DNA of 64,000 nt from Tubiluchus corallicola (Eukaryota; Priapulida; Priapulimorpha; Priapulimorphida; Tubiluchidae), in NCBI GenBank assembly GCA_030141605.1, contig JAQGDQ010000362.1:62001-126000 (forward strand), written 5' to 3'. Every line of letters begins with the position of its first letter. The first letter of the stretch is position 1. A model generated the notes under the pieces. It was not told the origin of the DNA. It worked only from the letters and a program-made list of their open reading frames with translations, and searched no databases. Shown in pieces: positions 28,294-50,760 of the stretch. The translations under genes and the position numbers were made by a program.

Positions 28294-29137
28294 CGGGGGT
28301 GGATTAAAGGTTCACGGGCCTAAAGCTGTCAAACAAACATAGGGCCTAAACGTATGGATTATGTAGAAATATATAATTCATTTATGCTATCATGCTGATC
28401 CCTGCATTTATTCGCACGTAATATTTCAGCACAATACTGTGTCTGTTTGGTTAAATATTAACTTAAAATAAAATATCAGACGCGTGCCATCAAATTTCTC
28501 GGAAGCTATTAAAAATATTATGGAGCTGTCTTTAGTTTTTGTACTAATTTACCAACAGCCTTTGTCATTACTTGCCGCGAATGGAAATGATTTTGTTTAT
28601 TGTGCCTTGTCTCCTGGATTAGCATGAAGGCGAATTGCTGTTTGTCATTGAAGCTACCTCTGATGAGGATTCTAAAATGTTGGACAACGTTAAAAGTATG
28701 CTGCATATGTCTAAACATCTTACTGTTACAACTGCCGAATTCTTGTGCCTAAATGGCCTATATAAAATACCTTGTGTCAAAATTACATATGTGTCCAAAA
28801 CAGACGGTGCCCAATTTGCGTATGTAGCCAAGACTACGAGTGATGTCTAAGTGTTTTGTGGAGAAGCATCCTGTGTCCGAATGTGTAGATCTACTGAGGA
28901 GAATATGCCTCTAATGTGAGTCTATTTTGTGTGTAATAATAGGCTTAATCGCTCGAGCACGAGCAGTGTACAAAAAGATAAATAAATATTCTTGTATTCA
29001 CGTATTTAGTTTAAATAACTTTGTTATTCTGTTTACTAATAGCATTGTGTCTGTTTAATTTGTCTTGACTACGAGGGCGTATAAAAATTTTGGGCCTAAG
29101 CTATAGCCTTACTAGCCTAAAGGTTAATCCGCCTCTG
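28294..29137. mobile_element. hAT-like element, 844 bp, with 8-bp target duplication
   Basis: Left end CGGGGGTGGATTAAAGG and right end (reverse complement) CAGAGGCGGATTAACC are imperfect inverted repeats. The perfect direct repeat GCAATCTC flanks both (28286-28293 and 29138-29145). Subterminal gggcctaa motifs occur near both ends. The interior has one modest frame (see next entry) and no recognisable full transposase, so it is non-autonomous or a decayed copy. Confidence 0.85.
28635..28850 (+). CDS. Internal ORF of the hAT-like element, 71 codons, unrecognised
   Basis: Reads VIEATSDEDSKMLDNVKSML early and KITYVSKTDGAQFAYVAKTT late, with a stop at 28848. The overlapping minus-strand frames are also open. 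It lies wholly between the element's ends and is probably a relic of element coding sequence. No function assigned. Confidence 0.25.
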   Translation: MLFVIEATSDEDSKMLDNVKSMLHMSKHLTVTTAEFLCLNGLYKIPCVKITYVSKTDGAQFAYVAKTTSDV

Positions 29138-31863
29138 GCAATCTCCACATAATGTTGAAAGTAAGCGACTGTAGTTAATGAAAGGACGACGAAAGCAGGC
29201 CATACATTTAGCCAGACCAAAACCAGAATGAAAGGCAAAATTTCCAGATACCCATCCAATGCAGCCAAGCAATTCTGATCTTTTAGGAATCGACCAATCA
29301 GAATGCTGAATTCGGCATAATGTCTTGGGTCATATTCAGGTAAGAACTAAGCTCTACAGTACAGGTGACTTAACATTGATTTTATACACAGGAAACTGTA
29401 CACGACCAGACAAATATGACATTACGTCAGCTAAGAAACGAAACGAGCGCTTTCGTTACATTTTACTCGTTTAATTGTTTCATTAAACTAAAATAATTAA
29501 TTAAAGTCAGCTACTGATTAGCGGGTTTAAGAACGTGATTAGATATTACTGTAGCAAATTATAGTAATAAAAAGGCAGAAATAAGTTAACAAAGTTTTTC
29601 AGCCTACGAGTAAGATATGTACATCACAAGGAACGAAACTTTTGCACTACATGAAAGACATGGTAGATTCTCCATTGATTTAGCAGTGCTTTGACGAAAT
29701 AAAATATTACTCTGTTTTACATCCCCGAAGTGAAAGGTTGTGTGTACGTACTGTTTCAGCGAGTTTGTAAAGAGAATGATAGGGTTATATGTGTTAAATA
29801 GGCCCGGTGGAGAAAGCAGTACAACCTCAAGAAACATGGGTTACCAAATTTAGGTGGAAGATGGAGTCAGTGATAAGTATAACACATCGGCTACCATGAA
29901 AGAATCCATAATAAGCGACTACGCGTTTGTGTTGCAACTTGCAATAAATGTTAAAATCTGTGCCTAGCCCAAAAAGTTGTTAGTTTAAAAAACATGTTTG
30001 CGCTGTAAATGTATTTGGCAAATAGAACCTACAACGCCTTAATCAAATTAAGTATAATTGTTCATAATGATCCTAAAGTGCTTTTATGGTTACACATTAT
30101 ACCCAGAGCTCAGGAATGGTTGCTATCACTGCAAATACTTACATTTTACAGTTTATATTCCAAACAAAACGGGATTAGATCGGGATTTGGCCTATATTTT
30201 TGCCCACACGGTCTATAGTTTAAGGTTAACAACTTTGTATATTTAATGTTGAAGCAATTTATAATATTATAATAGCCTTTTTTAAGTTTAAACTTCTCAA
30301 CAAGTTAATTAAGAATATGAGTTTTAATTTTTTAGAAACCCCATTCAAGTTTTGCTGTTAAGCCGTTAAACTGCTACATTTCACTTGGAAGTAGGCCAAA
30401 AACCATGTACTGCACCAAGTAGGCGTATTGGTCAAAGAAGTTACAACTTGTTAAAACAGCTCATTCACATTGGCTTCAAGTCTAAGGTACGTTATATTCT
30501 ATAGTAGTGACGTCTTTATTTTATTTATAAAGTCAACAATAATATGAACGTAAGTTTTGGATTCATATCTTTTGAGAGAAGTTTCTTCTATGTAAATATT
30601 CCGTGTTATACATTGTGTTCACAGAGTAATTTTACATATTTGCAAAAATTAGTTGCAATACATGTACAGTCATGGTGAAGCAATGATGAGTTCACATTCA
30701 TGCATCGGCAGTGCAACATGCATGCAATGCCACTATATTATAACCTATGCTCGTTCAAGCCTGGATACGAATTCGCCGTCTAATGTGTGCGAGAACGTTC
30801 GACGCTCTTTTTGCGGTCAATCATCTGCATGTGATTTAACTTTATATCTATAAGGTACAGCGGCATTGTTCATGTGAAAATCTGTATGTTTCTATTTGCA
30901 AGAGTAAAGCATTTACTACCCTAAAGTTCAGAAACGATTTGCAATCACAAACAACTAAGTTGTGTAAAAGGTAAAAATCAGTAAAATTGAGTAAATAAGG
31001 TTATGGGGCACAAAAACGTGCATTAACAACCTAAGAAATCAATGTGGATGAAAAAAATGTAGGTGGCCTACCGCAACACCATGACTGGACTTACAACCAC
31101 CTGAAATATATGAAACTATGAATGTGTTCATGCTCTACTGCTAGGTGAAGCGTTGAGAATGTACTATAATGCTTGACAGACTAGTTACAATCAACTCGTC
31201 TGATTTTAATGTCTCTGCTGTTACTGTTGTCCACATAGCCGCTAAGCGTGCCAACGAACTTTGCTTGTTCTTCCGTAGTCTATAATGTTTTTGTTAAACT
31301 AGCGAAAGCTTTTTGGCCAAAGCATTCTATGGCATGGTTGTTAAGCGTTGCACGAGTGTAATGTAATATCGAGGTATCATTACCTAAAAATAGCAGGTAA
31401 GATTTTTGATGATTTTTTCCACGTGTGTTGCTAACATACGTTTACATGTCACATAATTTTGGCGACGTAGTTTTGTTTCGTACGCAACTAGGTTGTTCCA
31501 ATATGGATCACAAATGTTAATTATACAGATTATAGTTTGTGTCGTACATTTAATGCAGAAACTGCTTGTTCACTTTAAAACGTTTTTTTCGTGCAATTGA
31601 CTTACAAGATTGTATTCGATTTTTAAAACGTTGTTATAAATTTGTAACTTTATACAGTTTGCAAATCATTTTAAACGTATTAGCGTAAGTTACTGAGATA
31701 TCACATAATAATAATTACGTAAAATACTTTATTTGTTGAATTAGCGTCAGAAATCGCGAAGAATTCGATTCGACGGGCATCAATCTAAAAAAAAGTTAGA
31801 TTGGCTAAAAGAACTGAAAAACAGTTCTTATGTTAAAGCGACGGGTGCAATTTCTTAAAGTTT

Positions 31864-31867
<4 letters not shown>

Positions 31868-31896
<29 letters not shown>
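31868..31896. repeat. (AT)n microsatellite
   Basis: Pure AT run followed by a short GT-rich stretch. Confidence 0.9.
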
Positions 31897-31901
<5 letters not shown>

Positions 31902-33670
31902 GTGCGCATGTGTGTGTGTAAATGTAAATGAAGGCAAAACCTTTGCGTATCAGTCTCAGAATTAAATAATTAAGAAAACGACTAATTATGTATTGTAAGC
32001 CAACAAAGAATATCAAATGAGAAAGTTTAACAACGGTAGTCAGATGTAATAAGAGAGTTAAATTATTTTAGAGAAAACTAGTTGAACCGAATTGCTAATT
32101 TAGGATATATGCCTATGCCACTAAAGTGTTTCAGTACGACAACTGCAGCTGCCTAGAATATTATTCAATTTTTCTGCTTATCCAGCTGAAATTGTTACTT
32201 CAATGCAAACTAAATTTAGTATGCCCATGACTGATTCACTCCATAACAACCATAGTTTGTTCATCAGATTGTAACTTAATTCAGTATATTACGCCAAAGC
32301 CGTATTTGCTACTTAATCAGATAAAACTGAAACAATTTCTTGATGTTTTTGACTAAATAACTGTGTTAAGAACCAGCAGTAAATCAATACAGTTCTACTC
32401 ATAAGTTATAAATAAAGGCCTCATTTCATGTTTTAAAAATATGTATGAGGAAAACTAATTAAATGATGATATCTTACGCATCAATGAGAAGTCATGCAGC
32501 TAGAATGATTTTGATGTCATTCCTGTTGTTCATCTTCCTTTTGTTGTTGTTCCTAGTAGAGACCAACGAATGATGGCTTGCTGTCCCATTAAAAACCAGA
32601 CTTCGTGACAGCTAGATAACAAAAACACCCCAAGTTGTTCACATACAAAAACATCTATCATCAGGCATCTATCAACTCTATGTCATCACAGACCTTGACA
32701 AACTACAATAATTGACATCGTTATTATTAGTATATACTTTTAAAAGAATTTATACAACATAAGTGGGATTCTTAGGTTTGTCTGTTTGCTACCTAAATCA
32801 TTTTATTCAGCGAAATACTGGCAGCTACTTGACTTCCGAGTCTTTAGTTTTTACCGAGAGTTATTCACTATCGCGCCTAGTCCACAATTTTCAACGTCTT
32901 CTTTCTTTCTGCAGCTCATTACCCGTAATGGGTAATAATTGGTAAAAAACTTTATAAACATTTTGGCAATCACAGTCATAATCTAACTAATTAAAGCTAT
33001 TCACTTAATGCGCTCATTTATTCACTTAATTGATTTTCAGTTCAAAAAATAGAAAAGATGTTTCATGGATGATGAAGCACCCAACGTTAAAGCACAAGAA
33101 AACAATTTTTTCCAATTACACGAGTCTTTCAAACAGCTATGCGTAATGCGCAGTAACATAACGTTATATAGAGAGTTTTTCATATTCCCCTTTCTTCCCC
33201 TTCAAATTTTTTCACTTTGTTGACATTCAGTTTTGTGTTTCATTTGCAAAACTAGAAAGTTTTCGGTTACCTATTTCAGGCGACTTATGGTAACGAATGT
33301 GGGGGAGTCCGAAACAGGTTTTGATATGGTATTAGATGAGGCCTGAGTAGTCGATTTAATATTAATGATGAATTTACTCGATAAACGTTAACCGAGTTAA
33401 CAACAGCTGTACTGCCGATTGCCATTATTCAGACTAAATTACTACCAGTTTGCATACCATCAAAAATTGTTTCTTGCAAAAGTGAAACCAAAAGTCGAGC
33501 AAAATATTGAAGATTCGAAGTTACCTTTTTTCACATCAAGTGCCACTCCGTAAACAGTCTTCAGAATGCACTGGTGAAAAAAAAAAGAAAACAGACAAAG
33601 CAGCATGCTTAATCTGAAAAAAGACCTTTATCTAACAAAATTCGCAATATTTGTTTTCTGTACAGGAGCA

Positions 33671-42433
<8,763 letters not shown>

Positions 42434-42615
42434 CAGCTTGTTGTATTTCATTGATTGTAATTACCGCTTCAAGATGGCAGCATATTAACATGAATCTTGT
42501 GGACGTTGTGATTGTATGGAGTTATACATGTACATTCCCCTGCTTTGAATTTATTGTTGAAACTTGATTAAAAACACAAAAATGTTTCACGAAGTTTTTG
42601 TATATATAAATTTAG

Positions 42616-42621
42616 AATAAA
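42616..42621 (+). promoter_or_regulatory. Candidate polyadenylation signal of the UGDH-family gene
   Basis: AATAAA lies 183 bases past the stop codon. A variant ATTAAA occurs earlier, at 42567-42572. No transcript evidence decides between them. Confidence 0.45.
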
Positions 42622-42639
42622 TAAACAAATGTTGCGCTA

Positions 42640-45600
42640 ATTACATTTAGAACACAAAAAGTGAACTGGACTGAATGAAATTATTTGTAGTTCTGCAACG
42701 TCTTTTAGCATATTTTGTGAATTTAGCATTTTATTTGCTACACTTGTAAAGCGGTTCGCCATATCTTCAGCGGTTTGCTGATAAAACTAGAACCATTGAA
42801 AACACATTCGTTATTCTTGAGCGTGCTAATGATACTCAAAATAACTAACTGTATGAATTTAAGAATCTAAGAGCTTTGAAATAGTGACTGTGGAATCTGT
42901 GCCTATCTATAGATGTGTAGTAAAAACTTATTAATTGCAGTATATTGCTAATTAAGGACTGTTCAGCGCACAGGTAAAATAATTTTATTGTCAATGGTGA
43001 TTTTTAATTATGGTGGGACTGATTTTTAGATGCCTGGCGAAGTTTTTGTGGCCGGTGTTCTTTTTAATAAATTCACTGTAATACTTAATAATGATTTTTT
43101 TACTCATAATTGTCTCGGTAAAACTGTTGTAGACAAAATAACTCCTTAACTTTGTCATTCCTTTCCCAATGTGTAAGATGTATGACGAGAAAAGAGTGAT
43201 TATTTGCGATAACGTTAGGTCCGCGGCCAACAGTGACACAGAAAAGCATTATTTGTAAACTAAAATTAAAGAAAAGTATAAAATCTAGCCCCGCTATTAA
43301 GCGAAATTTATGAAACATAAAACGTGAAGCTGAACAAAATGTTCACATCGCTTGCGGCTTGGAATTATATCACGTTCGCAGCAATTATCCTCGAGCACAG
43401 CTATCTTTAGAAGTTCTATGATAGTTACTGTGTTATTAGTAGGCTATATGCCTTGATTTAATAATGTCAAACATTTTATAATAAAGTTATGTTTAAAATC
43501 GCTAAATGGTAATTTCAATTTTATTTATTTTGCAAACCTAGTAGTGACTTATTGGAAAAGATCGGTTGAATTGGTTGCATCGGTTGAATTGGGTTTCTCT
43601 AAACTGGGTTGTATATAAGGCCTAAATTAATCGCGCGTAGCATATGAGTGTCACATCTTGATACATTTTGCAAGAATTACGTGAAGTAAATCGTCGTATG
43701 TTTATATCGGCATTTTTTTATATAAAAAAGCAATGTTGTTTATATTACTGTGATTGCTGTTTAGATTAAAACCACGCACTGCTCTGCATTATCCTAATTT
43801 CCGGGCCTGCCTTTAAAGACATGCATTACTGTCAAACGTATTTTAATCTTGTAAATATATAACAAGATCTCTCACTTACTCCAACAGATTTTTTTCAACG
43901 GATCTAGTCTCAAGTGGTGGAAATACAGACGTGCCAAAACTGATAGGATGTCAATATATGCCTTGCCGCCCATGTAAAAATATATGCAATTACAAATTCC
44001 AAAAAATTAGATAGGTATCAAATGTTTAAAAGTTGATAATAGGACAAAAACGTGATTTTTTAGGTTTATATAATCAATACTGGGGCATATCCCTGATCCG
44101 GACCCGAAACGCCCAAATAGGAAAAAATATGAAATCTTCCTCAAAGGACAACACTCTAAAAATTCTCCCATGTTCTTGTCCCAGAATCATCTTTCAAAAG
44201 TTTGATGCCTAATCTATTTTTTTGAAATTTGCAGCTGTAAATGTTTTTTCTATAGGCGGCAAAAGCGAGTTATGACGTCCATTTTGGCATTTTTCAGTAC
44301 TTTTCACCATGTAGATTTCTTGGGATTTTTCAGAATGTTGTTAAGAAGGTACGGAAGTTAAATCAGTTGAATAAATCTGTTAAAATTAGTGAGACATTCC
44401 GCCCCTATTTTTCACAAAAATGCCTGGACTAGATATGCTTATTTGAGAAAGTCCAGATACACAGTCTTTGCCCTGGTTAGCGACTGAAAATGTAATTGAA
44501 TCTAATTTGTTTATTGTATGACAGGTAGACTGACAAACGTTACACATTTTGATCAGATGATTCCGCGTCTGTTTGGCATTGCTAAATCTGATATTATTCA
44601 CAAACTCAAGAACACAAAAATATATTTTATGAACAATTATAAATAACCTCATGCATAGAAAATAATGACCAGTAAATGAGCATCATCAAAAGGCATAGAT
44701 CTCCAAGGTCAAAAAATTAATAGGTATTACTAGACTTCAGTTTGCTAAAGTCAATTTAAACGAACTTGTTATTTTACTGGGTTTGTTAAAACTCATAATC
44801 ATCCGCTGTTTTCAAAAAATGTTCTAACTTGTTTAAGGCGATCCTTAAACTATTGCTTAAGTCTAATATAATAATTTTTTCTCACAGTGACGTCACACGA
44901 GAACGTAGATCTGCGGCCCATAATTGAGCTCCCTACTGATCTCACGTCACTGTGAGAAAAAAATATTATATTAGACTTAAGCAATATGATCATCACCCTA
45001 TTATCATAGCGTCAAGTTTGTATTATTTTTATTTTTTCGATCTTTTACTGAGCTTTTGGAATTAAAGTCATTAGCTTTCCAGCTCTTGTGCAGACCTATG
45101 CCAAGTCTTATGAATATTGCTTAATCCGTTTTGATTTTATGTTCGTTGTAATCTCGGTGGGCTGTCTACAAAAAAAGAACAAAAAAAACAAAAAGTCTTT
45201 TGGACAGATTTAATAATACCTTAAAAACATTGCAAAAAATCTATTACGACAAGGACTGGTCTTTCGTTTTTGCATTAATAAAGTTTTGTGATTTGCATGA
45301 TAAAAATTTAATACTAACGTATAGGTGTGATATTTTATAACGCCACTCCATTTATGCCAATAAGGGTTAGATAACACCTTTTCTTTTTTCTGAAAAAACA
45401 TAATATAGTCTGTTCTCCGGGTTTGGGATTTTGAAATATAGTAAACAACCATTTATTTGTGACAGCAATATGGTTTTTATGTGTGCATTACTGCTCTGAA
45501 AGGGCCAAAAATCATTTCACCAGGAACATATAACTTTCGTATATATTATATACAAAATTGGGTTCGAGTATGAGACTTTCCACTAAGCTGGTTGATATAG

Positions 45601-48600
45601 GACGTGCATGCCAAATTTAGATACTTCAAAAAGGCAAATAATTTGTAGTTTAGCTAGTCCCCGAAAGCAGCTATTAGTCATTTAGTTTTATGTAAACGAG
45701 TGTGCACCCACCGAAAGTTCTGCCATTATTTTCTTTTATAGGTTAATTTTCGTTTAGGGTTTATATGCCATTAAGAACTGTCGAACTATTACTATTTCTC
45801 AAAATATAATGTGGTTAAAGTTATTTTAACGTTACTGACTTTTGTGACTTCTAATGATGTGGAAAGTCGTTGAGCAAGCAGTTGCGAAATAATGCCGTGC
45901 CTTGGACACACAGGCAGTCAGAGGTTTCCTTAATTTACTAACTGTATTTTAGAAAAATGTGGCTCGTTAGTAGTGACAGTCGCTTCAGGATAGCCATAGC
46001 CCAGGTGATAATTTTAGATAAGCATGTAATGTGTACCCTGCGGTGCTTGGACTTCTTAGGCCCCAAAATTAGAAAAAAACATTCAATCACCAATATTCAA
46101 AGAATTTGAGCTGAGCTAGAGAGTCATTACTTGTAATAAGTGAGCAACGTATTGGCGAAAATCATTATGATTAATGGTCTGTATAATAAGCCTTGACCAA
46201 AATATTTCGCTAAATTCCCCTGGGCGCAGACAACAGTTCGGCAAAATGGATAGCAACAAACCAACTCCATTGCACAGTATTAAATTGTTGAAACCTTATA
46301 GATTTTGGAGTTAACATAGTGTTCGACAACTAATGTTACATAGAAGGTGTGGTTGGGAATACCCTCTATGGAATGCAAAGTGCAGAAATTTATCTCTTTG
46401 AGTAGGACTATCTGTCCTTGAAGTTTGTTTAATTAACGCTGGACAGCTCAGTGCAGGTGCGTGCGGCTTGAAAACCGCATCGAATTTAAAATACCTGTAC
46501 TAGCAAAAATGTGCTCGAGGTTTATTAACGCCAATTTGCACTATAAGTTTTATAAGTTTATAATTATAATCAACCATGTATTACGTAATTTACATTGTAG
46601 TTAAACCTACTGCACGTATCAGATTTTGCGCAAACTTGAATTTGTTCAAAAAAGATCGCAGAAGAAACAAAATTTCGCATGTTGAAACTTAGAAATTACA
46701 AAGGAACTTAAGAGAATATTATCTCAATGAGCAAAATAACAATAATGATATTATAATGGTATTATTATGAATTGCCTATGCACAAAAAGTGGACAAATAA
46801 CCTTTACGTACAAACATAAACATTCATGTGTGTAATTCTCTAAAACACTTGCAAGATAAACATCGCATTCAGAATTAATGCAGAAGTTTCTGTATTAAGC
46901 ACGAAATTTTTGCTAAATCTGAAACTATTTACTTGAAATGTCGCATTCTCGTATATCTCATACATACATTCTCGTACAACATACCGGATCTTATATTTTA
47001 TCTGCGTTGGTTTAATTAGTTTATTAAATAAGACCTTGCACGTGGTGACCTTTTCAACTGAACCGTGACTCGTATGTAAATACAAAATTCACCCACCACA
47101 AAAAATCGTGTGGTGTGGTGGATAAACCTTGTAGTAATCCCAGTGTTCAAAACATTGTCAGACAAAGCGTTCAATGACACTAAATTCATTTCATGTACAT
47201 TTTTGACGAGTCGAATAACGCACATCTTTTTTAGAAATGTTGACAATAGTACTACTGAGCTACACAAGGTTGAAGTCACCCATCCGAGTTTCATTCATAA
47301 ACTTGAGAGATTGAGCTTCTAGTTCGGGGCGGGCAATAAGACTTAGTTCTAAAAATATAGTAACTCTTCAGTTAATGATATACAACAGCATACAAAACTA
47401 AACTTTTTTGTTTGTTTTCGTGCTTTTATTTCAATCTATAGTCACATTAGATTTATGGGCACACATATTAAAGGCTTACGATAGGAAGCGCTATTAAACT
47501 ACTTATAAGGGTAACACGAGAAAAATAAAATATTTCTGTTGATATTTAATGTTTTAATATACATTGAACAAATACTTACAACTGGCTAGCAACTATTGTT
47601 TATCGCTTCCAACTGCAGTTCAAATATTGATTATAAGAATAGAACCAAATTTCTTATTAATACGAGTGATTTTACTGTGTTGCGTAATTCAAGTTTTACG
47701 ACTTGTTTTCTAATATAGGCTGCTTTCCTATTTTGTTGTTTGCGTATGTGTATTGTTACAATGGAAAGAAAGAGAACACGTAAAAACTTTAATAAATTTA
47801 TGCTTCTAATTCATATTTTATTTTCCATCGATATTTACAAAACAATAATTTCGATCTTTAAACAAGAAAGCTATAAACTACGTACAGTAACGTAACCTAC
47901 ATGCAACTAATTTATTTGGTTTGTATTCTAACATAAACTAATAAAATACTAAATCACTAGTTTTCTCTTAGTGCATGCAAGAGCTCATTTATGTACTAAA
48001 CAAATTGAGAAAACGAAAACAAATTTATGGTAAATTTATTGTTCTTTACAAGCTGGACTTTTTTTGTAACTTTATGCCTCAAGGTTGATCATAGTAAGTC
48101 TAGTAACAGAAGCATTTCTATAATTTTCAAAAAAAGTCAAAGTAAAATACCTTGTCGTCGTATGACTTCATTGACAGTGCATTTTACACAATTTCATTTT
48201 AACAGCTGATAGCATCAGCAGATTTAAAAAGGGTTCCTAACAAGTAGTATTCTCTTGAGATTTTTGTAACTTCAGAAGGAATATAGAAAAAATATTTTGA
48301 TATTGTTGTAGGAACTAGCATATCAAAAACACAGTTTGTATATAAGGCCTCTAAACGAGTCCATGCAGGTGAAATTGATAAGAGCAGCTCTCTTTAAACT
48401 TTTTCTTCAATTATAACTAAATCACAGAAATTAATTACATCGTGAACATTCCAAACTATTAAACAATCTCAAAGTAATTTTAACGTAGCTAACAGTGGAA
48501 AACTCATAATAATACAATTACTCATTTTTATTAATTCAATATTTAATGAGTTTTAACAGCTTATTTTGAAAAAAGCTCGATGTATAGCGCGCAAAGGTGA

Positions 48601-50100
48601 TAATAAGTAATTTAGACCAAAATGTTTAGCTGACATTGAAGTCCTACAAATATACATGAAAGGACTTTCAAAATTGGTTAAAAACGCAAGAAAGCGGTGA
48701 TTATTCGGATGACTAGGTCATTCTTTGCATTTTTTAAAAAGTAAATTTGAGCAAATTATAGAAATTGGCTCTGCGGTAGAATAACACAGTGCGATACATA
48801 CAGTCACTGCTGTCTAGTCAAAAACTTAATACGCGTTGCCTTTATAGTCACTGTCTAGATTTTGCACTGTTAGTTGCTCATAAATCTGACATTTTGTTTA
48901 ATTAAACATCTTTAAGTTGCATCATACAACTATGAACATGATGACAAAAATAAGACTGCTTTAAACTAGATACTTCGAAAAAAATAAGATGTAGTTTGCC
49001 TTAGTAGTATTCTCGTATATTTTTAAGTCAACTTGTGACAAGCTATTTAAAACGGAAGCGAATACCTGGCATCTAGAAGAAACATCAGTAATTTTTCTTA
49101 AAACGAAGACCTATATAAAAAGTTGTCAAACACGTTCAAGCCATTTAAACTTGAAAGTAAGAACAAAAACCATAAAGCCCTAAATAAGTTCAAGTCAGCC
49201 GCAACTCACAACACTGCACTTGTAATATCATTACTATAAATTACCAGAAAAGAACTTATTCTGTAATTAAACGAAACCATACCTGGCGTATAGAACTATA
49301 GATTGTAAGAAAGCGTAGTGAATCTTGGTTCATTCTGTGAGCGCCATGAATTTGTATAAAATGCATATACTCTAGTCTACGCTATTTAGTTTTTATTTCT
49401 TTCCTGTTTTGAGAACGAATAAGCTGTTTTATGTAATATCGTAATATGCAAAACCAAATGTTTACATCACCTGTTGTCCCATACACGTCGTGCAGCAAGG
49501 GTATTTTGAGAGCGCAGTACAAAATTCAATCATATAGCTACAACCACATATCAACGAAATTTTTTTGCAGTTTAAGCTTAATTACTATACATTTCTAATT
49601 ACATATAATCGCATAGTATTGCTCAATTTGCCAGATGATTAGCTTTTTTGCAGTTTACATATTCGGCGGAAATGCAAACAAACAAGTTTAATGAACTAAA
49701 ATTAACTGACATAATTAATACTATAAAGGCAAGACAAGTGTCTGTAACTTTAACTTGAGCTCTACGACCGAAAATTCGAATTATAGACTAAGCTGGTGTT
49801 CAGATATCACTATCTCGATACTACTCATCGCGAAGAACCGACTAGCATTTGAAACTAAATTATCGGAAACCTCTCAACCGAATTGATAAGGCAGGTCTTG
49901 TTCTGAAAAAGAAGAAACAGAGCGGTGCAATTAATTATTATAACTTAATTGTCAAGATTATTATTAGCGGTAATACAAACCAAAAATTGGCTACATTTTG
50001 ACGATACGAAACTTGAAAGGCGGGAAAATGTTGGAATACAGTTTAACCAGCGATATTTCATTGATCAGCACTTAGGGGCAGTCGTGAATTATAGACTATC
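42640..50100. other. Intergenic apart from the foldback element
   Basis: Short AT-rich frames only; nothing supported. Confidence 0.55.
44852..44985. mobile_element. Foldback MITE-like element, 134 bp
   Basis: 42-base arms 44852-44893 and 44944-44985 are inverted copies with one mismatch; the spacer is 50 bases. Counting the outer TA as target duplication gives ends TTGCTTAAG...CTTAAGCAA, which fits a Tc1/mariner-type miniature element. Too short to code; transcribed, it would form a long hairpin. Confidence 0.8.
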
Positions 50101-50109
50101 TTGACTTTT

Positions 50110-50180
50110 GGGAGGTACAGTGGCTTAGTAGTCTAAGGCGTCTACCTTGTAAGCAAAAGGACCCTGATATATTCAAATAT
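50110..50180 (+). other. tRNA-like sequence (pseudo-tRNA or SINE head)
   Basis: GGGAGGTACAGTGGCTTAG is a good A box. A loop resembling TTGTAAG follows between CTACC- and GGAC-type arms, but the B box region (CTGATATATTCAAAT) is eroded and the acceptor stem does not close. Not a functional tRNA. Confidence 0.4.
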
Positions 50181-50340
50181 TGACAGTTTTCCAGCCTTTC
50201 ACATTTCTCGATTTTCAAAATTTAACTAATTGTTGGTTTGTATCATCATCAGAAAAGCGCAACTACTGTATTTCAGACCATATATTTGTAACTTAAATGT
50301 ATTTTACGGTATCATTTTGAAGTTGCAAGAGAGTGTTAAC

Positions 50341-50760
50341 CAGGAATAGCTTAGTCAGTAACGTGTTTCCTATTCATGCGGGAAATGCCAGTTTAAGGCC
50401 GAGTCTCACAAAATGTAAAAATGGTTGCTCAAGATTAAAAACACATTTAATAATACTGATGCGAGTTTAGTTTGTTACCTTCAGTTGGCTAGGCACGCTT
50501 TACTATAACTTATGTTATTTGTTGATCTAGAAGCTGGAGAAAAGGAAGCTTATGATGACGATGATGACATACACCGAGTCTCAGAAAACTCATACATGGT
50601 TGCTTAAGCAAAAAGAACACAATTGACAATAACTTATGCAAGTTTAATTTGTTAATTTGAGTTAGCGATGTCTGCTTTATTATAGCTTATGTTATTTGTT
50701 GATCTAGAAGCTGACTTAAAATGAAGCTTATGATGATGATGATGATGACGATGGTGAATA
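50341..50760 (+). mobile_element. tRNA-headed SINE-like block with duplicated body and (GAT)n tail
   Basis: 50341-50405 resembles a decayed tRNA: an A-box-like AGCTTAGTCAGTAACG, a possible anticodon stem TTTCC/GGGAAA, and a B-box-like AGTTTAAGGCC. A body follows that occurs twice in tandem (about 50401-50568 and 50575-50759). Both bodies share gagtctca, atggttgct, ttatgttatttgttgatct and agaagct. Each ends in ttatgatga repeats. Confidence 0.55.

Noticed and set aside
33605-33670. Upstream in-frame ATG that would extend the UGDH-family protein by 22 residues
   Set aside because: A strong splice acceptor sits between it and the family-typical start at 33671.
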